Assembly: GCA_015698045.1 (NCBI GenBank)
Contig: BLAL01000282.1
Span: forward strand, 96,902 to 160,901
Length of the DNA stretch: 64,000 bases
Origin: Rhizophagus clarus
Lineage: Eukaryota; Glomeromycota; Glomeromycetes; Glomerales; Glomeraceae
Direction of reading: 5' to 3'
A program made the position numbers and the translations under genes. Below, piece after piece: positions 1 to 10,467 of the stretch (positions are counted from its first letter, which is position 1; each line of letters begins with the position of its first letter). The notes under the pieces are model-generated. The model was given only the letters and a program-made list of their open reading frames with translations, was not told the origin of the DNA and did no database searches.

Positions 1-540
1 ATTGTCTCAAATAATTCTGACATTAGACACCTTTTTGGGCACATCTTCACAGGAATCCGAAAATGACAAATTTTGTATTAAAGTTTACGAATCAGTTCAC
101 CTGGAGAATGGTCAAATTTTGAGAACAAGCAACGAATTCTAAGGTAAAGAATGGTTCAGTGACGTTGCAGTGACTTCCGCAGAAGATCAAGAACAATATA
201 GTTCGGCTGAAGGATCATGGTACAGAAAAGTAAGTACGAAATTTTAAAGAATACTAAAAGAATGATTTTTCGCTTTAGTGTCTTCAGTTAACAGATTTTA
301 TCTTCGTCAGAAAGGTACTATTGATATTTAAATTCTTTCAAAGTTCGTCCAAAGAGCCATATGAACTTGCTCTTGTTCGCTGATATGATATTTTTCTTGA
401 ACAACCTGAATTATACGGATGCCCACAGTTGCATTATACTAAAGAGTATAACGCAATTCCAATCGGTTCTATTTACCAAGAGGCACATGTTATACCAAGA
501 TTTGACAAAGATAATAGGTTTTTATTAAATAAGCATATAT
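1..540 (+). pseudogene. Decayed transposon-associated ORF, 5' end outside the window
   Basis: Conceptual translation on the plus strand gives recognisable protein blocks (a VHLENGQIL-like block near 90-120, an ELYGCPQLHYTKEYN-like block near 408-455 and a HVIPRFDK-like block near 488-512) interrupted by in-frame stops at about 138-140 and at 381-383, the latter apparently a Trp codon turned to TGA. A plausible intron (gtaagt near 230 to tttag near 279) separates the first two blocks. The blocks resemble C-terminal parts of high-copy proteins that accompany DNA transposons in Rhizophagus genomes (recollection, not a search). The copy is non-functional. The exact family is uncertain. Confidence 0.45.
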
Positions 541-1110
541 TCTAAAAAATTTACTTTTAATTAAAAAAAAAATAAATCAGTTTTTTACAAAAGAAAAAAA
601 AAAAAGTTTAATGTAAAGTGCTATAGTAACTGAAAAGCTTATCGAAGTAAAAATAAAAATCTTGAAAATCTCTAAAGATTGTTGCGCAAGAGTTTTTAAT
701 AAATCTGCAATTTTAGCGATCAACACAAATCTTCATAGAAATATTTTTAAAAAAACGTGACAGGTTGATTTTTGCAGTATTGCGTAGATTCTTAACAAAA
801 TTTCATAAAAAAAAAGCGGCAATCTGCTAAAATCATAGATCATTGCAGATCTGAACTGATATAACTTTCCCGATATATAAAATTTTTAAAAAGTTGCTTA
901 TTTCAGGGGTATTTTTAAAATTACATATACTACATACTCCTGTATTTAAAAAATCTACTGATTGGATTTTAATGAAATTTATATCATCAGATTCGTCTTA
1001 ATGAGACGAATCCAATGGTATAAATTTATTCTAGCCTTTTCTAATGATGTAATGCCAAGATTTTTTAACTCTTTCTAACATTTTCTAGCTCCTTCTAATG
1101 ATGTAATTGT
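541..1110. other. AT-rich intergenic stretch, no gene seen
   Basis: Long A and T runs and no ORF with coding character on either strand. Short degenerate copies of a TCTAATGATGTAATG-like motif precede the 30-bp minisatellite that follows. Confidence 0.6.
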
Positions 1111-1300
1111 ATTATTATTTAGTTATATCATGTGTCTTGTATTACTATTCAGTTATATTATGTATCTTGTATTATTATTCAGTTATATCATGTGTCTTAT
1201 ATCACTATCCAGTTATATCATGTGTCTTGTATTATTATCCAGTTATATTATATATCCTATATTACTATCCAGTTGTATCATGTGTCTTGTATTACTATCA
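1111..1300. repeat. 30-bp minisatellite, six copies
   Basis: Six head-to-tail units of exactly 30 bp run from 1121 to 1300, with a partial unit just before. The unit core is AGTTATATCATGTGTCTTGT followed by ATTACTATTC, and copies differ at a few positions, mostly transitions. As the period is a multiple of three, two overlapping reading frames stay open through it; these low-complexity ORFs are by-products of the repeat and not genes. Confidence 0.9.
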
Positions 1301-1474
1301 CATGACTGTGTCATCTACTGTATTTCTGTCAAATTATTTCTATTAATATATTTACCACACTACACTGAAAAATACTTTTAATAAAATTTTATATTAGAGA
1401 GCCAAATCAGAATCAAAAACAAAACCAAACTAGAATTCAGAGCTCTAAGCAAAATGCATTATATCTGTCAAAAT

Positions 1475-1770
1475 AGGACCCCAGATATTACTAAAATAAC
1501 TCATATTTTTTTTTTACCCATTTTTCTCAAAATTAAGCCAATTTGCTCTTTTAGTTTTTTAAAGATATCACACTATCTATTTAACCAATTTGGATAAACT
1601 TTTTTTTATTTTATAGATCTCATTAAGAGCTACATTTTAAAAAAATGTTCATCCGATTTGGATCATTGGTTGATGAAAAAATTGCAAAAAACATGTTTTT
1701 AGCTTCTAAATTTCACATCAATTTGCTCTTTTTCATAATTATGAGTTATATCAGTAATGTTTGGGGTCCT
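1475..1770. mobile_element. MITE, family A copy 1
   Basis: A 296-bp non-coding element with about 18-bp terminal inverted repeats: it starts AGGACCCCAGATATTACT and the reverse complement of its end is AGGACCCCAAACATTACT. Flanks read GTCAAAAT on the left and GTCAAAGT on the right, a 7/8 match consistent with an 8-bp target-site duplication. A second copy lies at 2035. Eight-base duplications fit hAT, P or Zisupton/KDZ-type transposases; the terminal sequence does not decide between them. Confidence 0.8.
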
Positions 1771-2034
1771 GTCAAAGTACATTATATCTGTCAAAATGCA
1801 TTGTAGCTATCAAAATTCTGTTAAAATAATTACAGTTACATCAATTCAGATTCAGCACAGCTGCTGTATATTTTGGTATTCTAAGAATCTAATTTGTAGA
1901 GAAGTATAGATAAATCTAATAAGCCTAAGATTATTAAAATCTAATTACTAAAACCTAAATAATTAAAATACAGTTAAAATATTTAATGTTATGCAAATTT
2001 TATATATAAAAAATGCTGATCTGGCTTTTAAAAT

Positions 2035-2335
2035 AGGATCTCAGACATTACTAAAATAACTCACATTTTTTTTTACCCATTTTTCTCAAAATTAAGCCAA
2101 TTTGCTTTTTTAATTTTTTAAGAATATCTCACCATCTATTTAACTAATTGGAATAAACTTTTTTTTAATTTGTAGATTTCATTAAAAGCTGTATTTTAAA
2201 AAAAAGTTCATCATTCAATTTTGATCATTAGTTGATGAGAAAATTGCAAAAGCATGTTTTTTAGCTTTTAAATTTCATATCAATTTGCTTTTTTTCATGA
2301 TTATAAGTTGTATCAGTATAAATGTCCAAGGTTCT
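2035..2335. mobile_element. MITE, family A copy 2
   Basis: Direct-repeat copy of the element at 1475, collinear over about 300 bp with scattered substitutions. The ends are eroded (AGGATCTC at the start, AAGGTTCT at the end) but it is flanked by a perfect 8-bp target duplication, TTTAAAAT, at 2027-2034 and 2336-2343. Its different target duplication shows independent insertion rather than segmental duplication of copy 1. Confidence 0.85.
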
Positions 2336-2343
2336 TTTAAAAT

Positions 2344-3420
2344 TGAATTGCTTAGACAATATTAATCCAATCATTATAAAATTATTACAATTAGCTTCCT
2401 CTTAATAAGACGATTCAAATGAACCTAAGATTATTAAAATCTAATCACTAAAACCCATAATAATTAAAATAAATCAAAATATTAAATGTTACACAAATTT
2501 TACATATATATTTGATATTTAAAATTAGATTACTTAGTCAATATTAATCCAATCACTATAAAATTACTACCATCTGATTCCTTTCAGTGAGATGAACTTA
2601 ATAAGCTAAAAATCATTGAAATCTAATCATTAGATCATAGAATAATTATATTTTAATAAATATCTTTTTATAATCACATATATATAAAATTTTTAAAAAA
2701 AGATGTGATAGTGACTATAGGTAGTTTGTGACTATAAACAATGATTTTTATATATAAAAATTTGGGATATTTAACTAAGGTGACCATATAAGGTAATGTG
2801 ATTATAACAGAGGTGACTATAAAGAGAATTGACTATATATATTATAATTTTTATTTTAAATTTTTAAATAATCTATTTTAAAAGTAAATAAAATTTTGCA
2901 ACATACTACCTTTTAAAAATAATTAGTTAATTAATAAAGATTATATTTTATTAATAATAATTCATATCGGCGGATTTGTTTCATCATCCAAATATGTTAA
3001 ATTTTATTATACAATGTATTATAAAAGTTAAAGATATGCAATATTGTGATCTAAAAAAATGCGTACAATTTTTAAAAAGTGCAATTCAGCACAATTTTAA
3101 TTTTGGCCAGAATTAACATAATTTTGGCTAGAATTAATATACCGTAACTGGTAATATAATAGTAATGATAATTAGTTAAACAAAAAAGAAAAAAAACTTT
3201 AACACCACAATCATTAAATCTATAATTACAAAAACAATTTTACACTTAATAATTTGTTGAATAATAATTAATATCACTATAAATTAATAAAAAGGAAATT
3301 GTATGAAAAAAACTATATTTTAATTCAAAGAAAAAAAATTACACCACACTGTATACATGATTTTATAAAAAAATTAAGCCGTAATTGCATAATTTTAACT
3401 GTAATATTAATGTTATAATG
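2344..3420. other. AT-rich intergenic stretch, no gene seen
   Basis: No coding ORF and no clear repeat boundaries. Contains a few repeats of ATATATAAA and CTAATCACTA-like motifs shared with the MITE surroundings. It ends where the purine-rich tract begins. Confidence 0.55.
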
Positions 3421-3459
3421 CTGTATTAATTGCACATGCACTGCAATATATAAGAAAAA

Positions 3460-4455
3460 ATGGAAAATACAGGAAGAAAGGACAAAGGAAGAATAAAGGA
3501 AAGAAGAGATAAATGAAAAGGGATAAAGGAAAGTAAAGATGATCAAAGAAAAATGAGGAAGGAACAAAAAAGGTAAAGGATAGTGAAAAAGAATGAATGA
3601 AACAAAAAAAGAATGAAAATGAATGAGAAAATGAAAGGGAATGAAAAGGAATAAAGAGAATGAAAAAAATAAAAGGAATAAAAGAAGCAAATGGCAAATG
3701 AAAAAAAATAAGAGGAATGAAAGAGAATGAAAGGAAGCAAAGGAGGAATGAAAATCAATAAAGGGAACAAAAAAAAGCAACAAAAGAAGTCAAAGATCAA
3801 TGAAAGAAACCAAAGATCATTGAAAAGAGACCAAAGATCAATGAAAGAAACGAAAAAAGTAATGAAAGAAACCAAGGATCAATGAAAAAAACAAAAAAAA
3901 AGCAACGAAAGAAATCAAAGATCAATGAAATAAACCAAAAAAGCAATAAAAGAAACAATGATGAAAGGAATAAAAGATCAATGAAAGGAATAACAAAAGA
4001 ACCACAAAAGATCAATGAAAGAACCATAGAAGAAACGAAAGGAATAATGAAAAAAAGAAACGAAAAAACCACGAAAAGAAGAGAAATAAAGGGGAAAAAA
4101 ATGAAAGAAAAGCCAGAACACCCACCCATAGAAAAAAAAAGAAAGAAAACAGTTAATATCATCTTAAAAGAAAAATAAAACAACAGGAGAAGAGACGTAA
4201 GAGACTTACTTGAATTTTCACTCATATGGTACACATCTAAAAAGACAAAAAGTTTAGTAAAAGAACAAGGGAAAGAATGAAAAGAAAACAAAAAAAAGGA
4301 GAAGAAATTAAAACTCACCTTGAATTTCCGAAATGGATAAAAACAGCTACGCCTAAAAAAAAGAACAAGTTAATAAGAGACAAAAGAAAGGAGAATAAAA
4401 GCAAAAAAAACTTACCTGTTACAGTATTTAATTCTGAAGCTAAAGGTAACGCCAT
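3460..4455 (-). other. Tiny-exon unit followed by polypyrimidine tract (copy 1, minus strand)
   Basis: Read on the minus strand this begins with ATG at 4455 and three short exon-like blocks with good splice signals: 4455-4416 (40 nt), 4352-4319 (34 nt, tttttttAG before and GTGAGT after) and 4236-4210 (27 nt, tttttAG before and GTAAGT after). Joined, they give a 30-residue reading frame beginning MALPLASEL and ending at a TGA in the third block. About 650 bp of almost pure TTTC/TTTTC-type pyrimidine sequence follows. A homologous unit in opposite orientation lies at 38160-39060, sharing the TTTAGCTTCAGAA block, the TAGCTGTTTTTA exon and the 27-nt exon length. Function unknown; it may be a short secreted-peptide-type gene or an element. 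Confidence 0.5.
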
Positions 4456-4489
4456 TAACTAAAAAATTTAAATTGTGGTTTATAATTTT

Positions 4490-4700
4490 TGAAAAAAAAA
4501 ATTATTTTTTTATTTTTTAAAAAAAAAATTCCCTTATCATAAAACAAATGATTTTTTATTTTTTTAAAAAAAATTTCCCTTAAAAAAAATGATTTTTTAT
4601 TTTTTAAAAAAAAATTTCCCTTAAAAAAACGACATTTTTTTTAAAAAAAAAATTTCACTTAAAAAAAACGATATATTTTTTTAAAAAAAATTTCCCTTCC
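4490..4700. repeat. Tandem ~45-bp repeat, about five copies
   Basis: Units of the form GATTTTTTATTTTTTAAAA followed by AAATTTCCCTTA repeat about five times with small length changes. Each unit is partly self-complementary (T-run then A-run). It separates the minus-strand tiny-exon unit from the plus-strand short-exon array. Confidence 0.8.
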
Positions 4701-4939
4701 GCCAAAATAAAAATCTGAAGTCTGAACAAAACTACTAGCATTGATTATCTATTTATAACATAAAAGGCAATATCGCTTGCCATTTACGATAAGCTTATCT
4801 CATGAGTTGATATAAAAAAGGAATATGTTATATATCACATGCACTTTATCTAGTTTTGAACTGGTATAACCGGTATTATGATCCGATTATTTGGGTAAAC
4901 AGGTTTTTTTTTTTGAATTTATTACATTTAGATAAAAAA

Positions 4940-6855
4940 CAATTTAAAAAAATAATTTTTTTTTTTTTCTTTTTTGTAGTATTGCCAGACGAAAAGCATG
5001 ACCGGACTATTGGAATTAAGGTAAGGGAGGGTTGGGGTGGTGTTTTTCATTGTTGTTTTTTTTAATTAATTAATTAATTATTTTTTTTTTTTCTTTTTTT
5101 ATAGTGTTGCCAGACGAAAAACGTGACCGGACTTTTGGAATTAAGGTAAGGAAGGGTTGGGAGAGGTGTTTTTTGTTGGTTTTTTTATTTAATTAATTAA
5201 TTATTTTTTTTTTTCTTTTTTGTAATGTTGCCGGACGAAAAACATGACCGGACTTTTGGAATTAAGATAAGGAGGTGTTTTTCGTTGGTTTTTTTTTATT
5301 TAATTAATTAATTATTATTTTTTTTTCTTTTTTGTAGTGTTGCCAGACGAAAAGCACGACCGGACTATTGGAATTAAGGTAAGGGAGGGTTGGGGGAGGT
5401 GTTTTTTGTTGTTTTTTTTTAATTAATTAATTATTTATTTTTTTGTTTGTTTTTTCTTTTTTGTAGTGTTGCCAGACGAAAAGCACGACCGGACTATTGG
5501 AATTAAGGTAAGGGAGGGTTGGGGTGGTGTTTTTTGTTTAATTAATTAATTATTTATTTGTTTTTTTTTTCTTTTTTGTAGTATTGCCAGACGAAAAGCA
5601 TGACTGGACTATTGGAATTAATGTAAGGGAGGGTTAGGGTGGTGTTTTTCGTTGTTTTTTTTAATTAATTAATTATTTATTTTTTTTTTTCTTTTTTTGT
5701 AGTGTTGCCGGACGAAAAACGTGACTGGACTTTTGGAATTAAGGTAAGGGAGGGTTGGGGGAGGTGTTTTTTGTTGGTTTTTTTATTTAATTAATTAATT
5801 ATTATTTTTTTTCTTTTTTGTAGTGTTGCCGGACGAAAAACATGACCAGACTTTTGGAATTAAGGTAAGGAGGTGTTTTTTGTTGGTTTTTTTATTTAAT
5901 TAATTAATTATTATTTTTTTTTTCTTTTTTGTAGTGTTGCCGGACGAAAAGCACGACCGGACTATTGGAATTAAGGTAAGGGAGGGTTGGGGTGGTGTTT
6001 TTTGTTTAATTAATTAATTATTTTTTTGTTTGTTTTTTCTTTTTTGTAGTGTTGTCGGACGAAAAGCACGACCAGACTATTGGAATTAAAGTAAGGGAGG
6101 GTTGGGAGAGGTGTTTTTTATTGTTTTTTTTTTAATTAATTAATTAATTATTTGTTTTTTTTTTCTTTTTTGTAGTGTTGCTGGACGAAAAGCACGACCA
6201 GACTATTGGAATTAAGGTAAGGGAGGGTTGGGTGGTGTTTTTTGTTTAATTAATTATTTATTTATTTGCTTTTTTTAATTAATTAATTATTTGCTTTTTT
6301 TTTCTTTTTTGTAGTGTTGCCGGACGAAAAGCACGACCGGACTTTTGAAATTAAGGTAAGGGAGGGTTGGGTGGTGTTTTTTGTTTAATTAATTATTTAT
6401 TTATTTGCTTTTTTTAATTAATTATTTATTTGCTTTTTTTTTCTTTTTTGTAGTGTTGCCGGACGAAAAGCACGACCGGACTTTTGAAATTAAGGTAAGG
6501 GAGGATTGGGTGGTGTTTTTTGTTTAATTAATTATTTATTTATTTGCTTTTTTTAATTAATTATTTATTTGCTTTTTTTTTCTTTTTTGTAGTGTTGCCG
6601 GACGAAAAGCATGACCGGACTTTTGGAATTAAGGACAATTAAGGTAAGGGAGGGTTGGGGTGGTGTTTTCGTTGTTTTTTTTAATTAATTAATTATTTGT
6701 TTGTTTTTTTTCTTTTTGTAGTGTTGCCGGACGAAAAGCACGACCGGATTTTTGGAATTAAGGACAATTAAGGTAAGGGAGGGTTGGGGTGGTGTTTTTC
6801 GTTGGTTTTTTTTTTAATTAATTAATTATTTATTTTTTTTCTTTCTTTTTTGTAG
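4940..6855 (+). repeat. Tandem array of 15 short-exon cassettes plus a terminal cassette
   Basis: Period is about 100-140 bp. Each unit has a TTAATTAATTAATTA block, a T-rich tract ending TTTTTTGTAG, a 41-nt block with core GTTGCCGGACGAAAAGCA, and a GTAAGGGAGG donor-like sequence. Exon-like blocks begin at 4980, 5105, 5226, 5338, 5467, 5582, 5703, 5824, 5935, 6050, 6176, 6315, 6454, 6593 and 6722, with the terminal one at 6856. Blocks 14 and 15 are 51 nt owing to an extra GACAATTAAG. The third block has lost both signals (TGTAA for TGTAG, ATAAGG for GTAAGG). Confidence 0.95.
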
Positions 6856-6929
6856 TGTTACCGGACGAAAAGCACGACCGGGCTTCACAATTTAATATTT
6901 TGACATTATTAAAACGATTTGTTAAATAA
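4980..6929 (+). CDS. Putative short-exon repeat gene, start not found
   Basis: If the array is transcribed on the plus strand, each 41-nt block in one frame encodes 13 hydrophilic residues of the form LPDEKHDRTIGIK. The last block (6856 on) lacks a donor and runs in that frame through SQFNIL to a TAA at 6927-6929, so it looks like a terminal exon. Because 41 is not a multiple of three, successive cassettes change frame, and a third consecutive 41-nt exon hits TAA; the two 51-nt cassettes keep frame and are open in another frame up to a TGA at 6901-6903. Productive transcripts would need exon skipping. Tandem hydrophilic repeats encoded one per exon, with alternative splicing, are known from the Rhizophagus SP7-like secreted effectors; similarity is by architecture only. 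No signal-peptide exon was recognised upstream. Confidence 0.4.
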
Positions 6930-7103
6930 CTTTTATAAAAGCATTCTGTGCCTTTCATATATTGTGTATTTAAAAAAAAATTATCCTTTTATTTAATGAT
7001 CATAAGGCCATTGGTGTTCCGAATCTAATGATATAACTTTTACTATTCTGTTTTACCGAGTTTTACCGAATGTAAAATAAAATAAAAGTATATCGATCAT
7101 AAT

Positions 7104-7376
7104 ATGACTTATCTGCAGCAAATGGAATTCCTTGAAACGCGGGTATGTTGTTTCTTTGGGAAGAATATCGGAATTGACTTTAAGAAATGTTCTAACGTTT
7201 CTTTTTTTTTAATTTTTGTAGGTGATGAGTTCTCTGGGCTTATTGGGATACAGGTATATTGTTTTTGTAGAAAGGCGGCGTTCGCAAGGCTCTGTAACAA
7301 CGATCATCTATTTAAAAGTCAAAGCTTTCGTACTGGTGGATTTAAATATCATGAGATTTCAATGTCGGTTAAATGA
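7104..7376 (+). CDS. Small ORF with an exon resembling the array cassette
   Basis: A 90-codon ORF starting ATG at 7104. Inside it, a 78-nt intron-like segment (GTATGT at 7142 to TTTTTGTAG at 7219) contains no stop and is a multiple of three, so it can be retained or removed. The following block encodes GDEFSGLIGIQ, which aligns with the DEKHDRTIGIK part of the neighbouring array and has the same 2-nt lead phase, followed by a GTATAT donor-like sequence. It may be a relic founder or neighbour exon of the array. No family recognised; weak candidate. Confidence 0.35.
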   Translation: MTYLQQMEFLETRVCCFFGKNIGIDFKKCSNVSFFLIFVGDEFSGLIGIQVYCFCRKAAFARLCNNDHLFKSQSFRTGGFKYHEISMSVK

Positions 7377-10300
7377 ATTTTAAAATCATCGTCAGTAAAT
7401 GATATAAAGGAAGATTCTTTGTCTCCATATTTTAAAAACAATTTTTAAAATTAAAAATTATTAAAAGATAATGAAAATTTTGGTTATTTCTTTATTTTCA
7501 AAATTCTTTAAATATGATGGCAAATTTATACGAAACCCAGTTATTTTTGCTGCCTTATTTAATTATTTTACATCAATAAAAAGCTTTTGGAGAATAAATA
7601 ATACCATTAACAACTGCAAATAACTACAATTGTATTCATAAAACTTTTATTTGCAACTGGTGTAAAAAGTGATGGGTTCTTAAAATAGTTGATGGGTTAT
7701 AAAAAGTTATTATTATTTTAATTTTTAAGTATGAGTTGTAAAAAATTTTTTTATTTTCCGATTATTCTACATAAGATTGATAAGATGAATGTGTAACACA
7801 ATCGTATTTTGCACTGTTTACTAATTTTTTATTAAAAATTCTTAATTTAAGCTAATTTCAAGGATCGGTGCATATGTAGTATTTTATTTAACTATTTATT
7901 GTTTTTAATATATATTTTAATTTAATATAATATATCTTTTTTTTTAAAAAATTAAAAAAAACATATTACATTAATTTGATCATATATAAATACTTTTAGA
8001 TTAATTTAAAGATTTTTAATATCACAATATCATTATTAATCAATTTTTTTATTTCCATATTAAATTAGTTTATAAAATATTCTTTTTAAAAGATTCTTTA
8101 CTATAGTATAACTATACATCTCGTACTTATATATAAACTGCAATCTGAAATAGAATATATTTATTATAAATCATAATGGAATTCTATATTTAACCTTTTA
8201 AGACAAGAAATAAAAGTAATTATATTTTTGTTTTTAAAAGATATACCTTTTATCATTACTGTAATTGATATAAACATTGTTAATATTTTAAGAATATTGT
8301 CTTTATCTGATAATTTTATTTATTTTTAAAAATTAGCTTTAAATATTTAAGCTAATCAATTTTGAATGAACAGTTTCTAATACTTTCTTTACATTTTAGA
8401 AATGTTAATTTAAACTATTTTAGTTAATATATTACTTTTATATTTTATAATAATTAATGGTTTTCAAAAAACTGATTACTATAATTTTATTATTAAATAA
8501 GAAAAGAAATGTGGTATTTTTACTATTATGAAGAAATATTCAAATAAATAGTTGGTTTAATAATCACATTAAAAATATATTAAAATATATGATTAACCTT
8601 TTTGGATGATACTCTAACTGTAATTTAAAAAGCATATTATTACTATATATAATTATTCTAATATCAAATAAATTAAATAATAAATATGAAATTTATAATG
8701 ATTTACATTATTCTATACTGATTTTTTTTTCTTTAAAAAATATTACTAGTATAGAAAGAAAGTAAAGGATAATTCAAATTATGTAATCCTAACTTTATCT
8801 AATAAATGTTTATATACTGTATTTTTAATACTAAAAAAAAAAATATGATATATTTTTAATTAAATTAATATAAGTTTTAAATGATTTTTTTTTTTGTTTT
8901 TTTTTGCAATACTTTTTAAGTTCATAAAATTCTTTAAATATGTAAATTATTTTAAAGTTTTTATTTAAATAATTTTTTATATTTTTAAAGGTTAATAATT
9001 TGCTTATATTAAAACTTACTTAATTTATAAGTTTTTTTATTTTTAAGTAATCAATTATCATAGTAAATAAAAAAAAAATAAAAATTAGTATTAGTAAAAT
9101 TAAAGCATTTTTATTTGTTTTAATTATCAAATTCAGTATCATTATATATATTATAATACAATAAAAATATATTTATTTTAATTATACAAACATGTATTTC
9201 TTATTAATTTTATATTATATTATATTTAAATATAATAATTTTTAATTGATTATAATTATAAAAAATTGTAGTTAAAATAATATTAGAAACTTTATTTTAT
9301 TAAGGTTTGATTACTATTCATTTTCTATTAAATTAATTTTTATTAGAATTTTTTTTTATTTTAGATATTTTATTTTTTTATCTAATAGTTAGTATAGTTA
9401 ATGTAATTATATAATTATAGCTTCTGTTATTTAAATAAATTAGAATTAAAATTATAAAAAATTGTAAATATCATGTGATGAATAGGATTTTTAATAAAAG
9501 AAGTTTTAAAAAGAAGTATATAATAATACTGATAATGATTACTAATAGTAATATATAATAATTTTAAGTATATTTATTATTAAAAGTATATAAATTATAT
9601 ACATATTTTATATAATTTAATAATAAAAGTAAAGAAAAAAAAACCTTCTTTACTAACCAACATCAGGAAGGAGTGGTAAAATAATACAGTTCCATTAGTA
9701 TGAAGATCAGTAACTGGATTTATCAAGAATTTGGCCTTAGATTTTTGGATTCTGTCACTTTAGCCTTACCAGAAAATAAATGTATTGTATTGGATTTTTT
9801 ATTGTTATTTTTTAGATTTAGCATTATTATTTATTTTAGGATATTAATATTATTAGATTTTATTTAATTTTTAGTTATTTTTGTTTATTTTTAGTTTAAT
9901 TTTTAGTAATTTTATTGAACTGGAAGTACTTCATATAGATCAGAAGCGATTATTATCTTTATCTAATAAATGTTTGTATGTTTTCAATACCAAAAAAAAA
10001 TAACTTAATATTATATAATTTGCTTCGTATACTCTGTAACTTTTTATTAAACAAGAAAAACTATTTACAAATTATTTATAATTAATTTAAATTTTTATGC
10101 TATAATAAAATAAAATATGTATTTAAGCACTTTTCTTGAGTACTTAATTTTTTTTTGTTTTGCTTGATAATTAATCTCTAGAGAATAAATATTTACATAA
10201 ACAATAAAATTTCATTTTGATGCTACAAAATATTAATTACAATTAAAATAAAATAATCAAACCCTTGACTTTTGTTTCGTTACATAAAAAAAAATGCAAT

Positions 10301-10467
10301 AAGGTGTTACCCACCCAAACACCAAAAACTTACTTTCCTAAATTTGCAAATAATATCAGTAATACAGTAGTAAAAAAAATATTAATTGTTTATTCCAATT
10401 AATATTTCTTACAGATATGTACAATCACATTAAAAAATTATCTTGTTATATGACCAAATTTTCAAAA
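7377..10467. other. 3-kb AT-rich gene desert
   Basis: Extremely AT-rich with no ORF of coding character. A segment reading CTTTATCTAATAAATGTTT followed by an A-run occurs at about 8792 and again near 9957, suggesting dispersed short repeats. A slightly more GC-rich island (about 9650-9780) contains no ORF or RNA-gene signature I could confirm. Confidence 0.6.

Noticed and set aside
1107-1381. Two overlapping ORFs rich in Tyr, Leu and Val
   Set aside because: Produced by the 30-bp tandem repeat.
3325-4318. Several overlapping Phe/Leu/Ser-rich or Lys/Glu-rich ORFs on both strands
   Set aside because: They arise from the purine/pyrimidine-biased tract and have no domain, start context or conserved composition.
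4940-6860. CRISPR-like look of regular repeats with spacers
   Set aside because: Units are whole tandem copies, the segments between the cores are themselves repeated, and the DNA is eukaryotic with introns.
9650-9780. Possible SINE or RNA gene in a GC-richer island
   Set aside because: No convincing A/B boxes, no poly(A) tail with duplication and no tRNA fold could be drawn.
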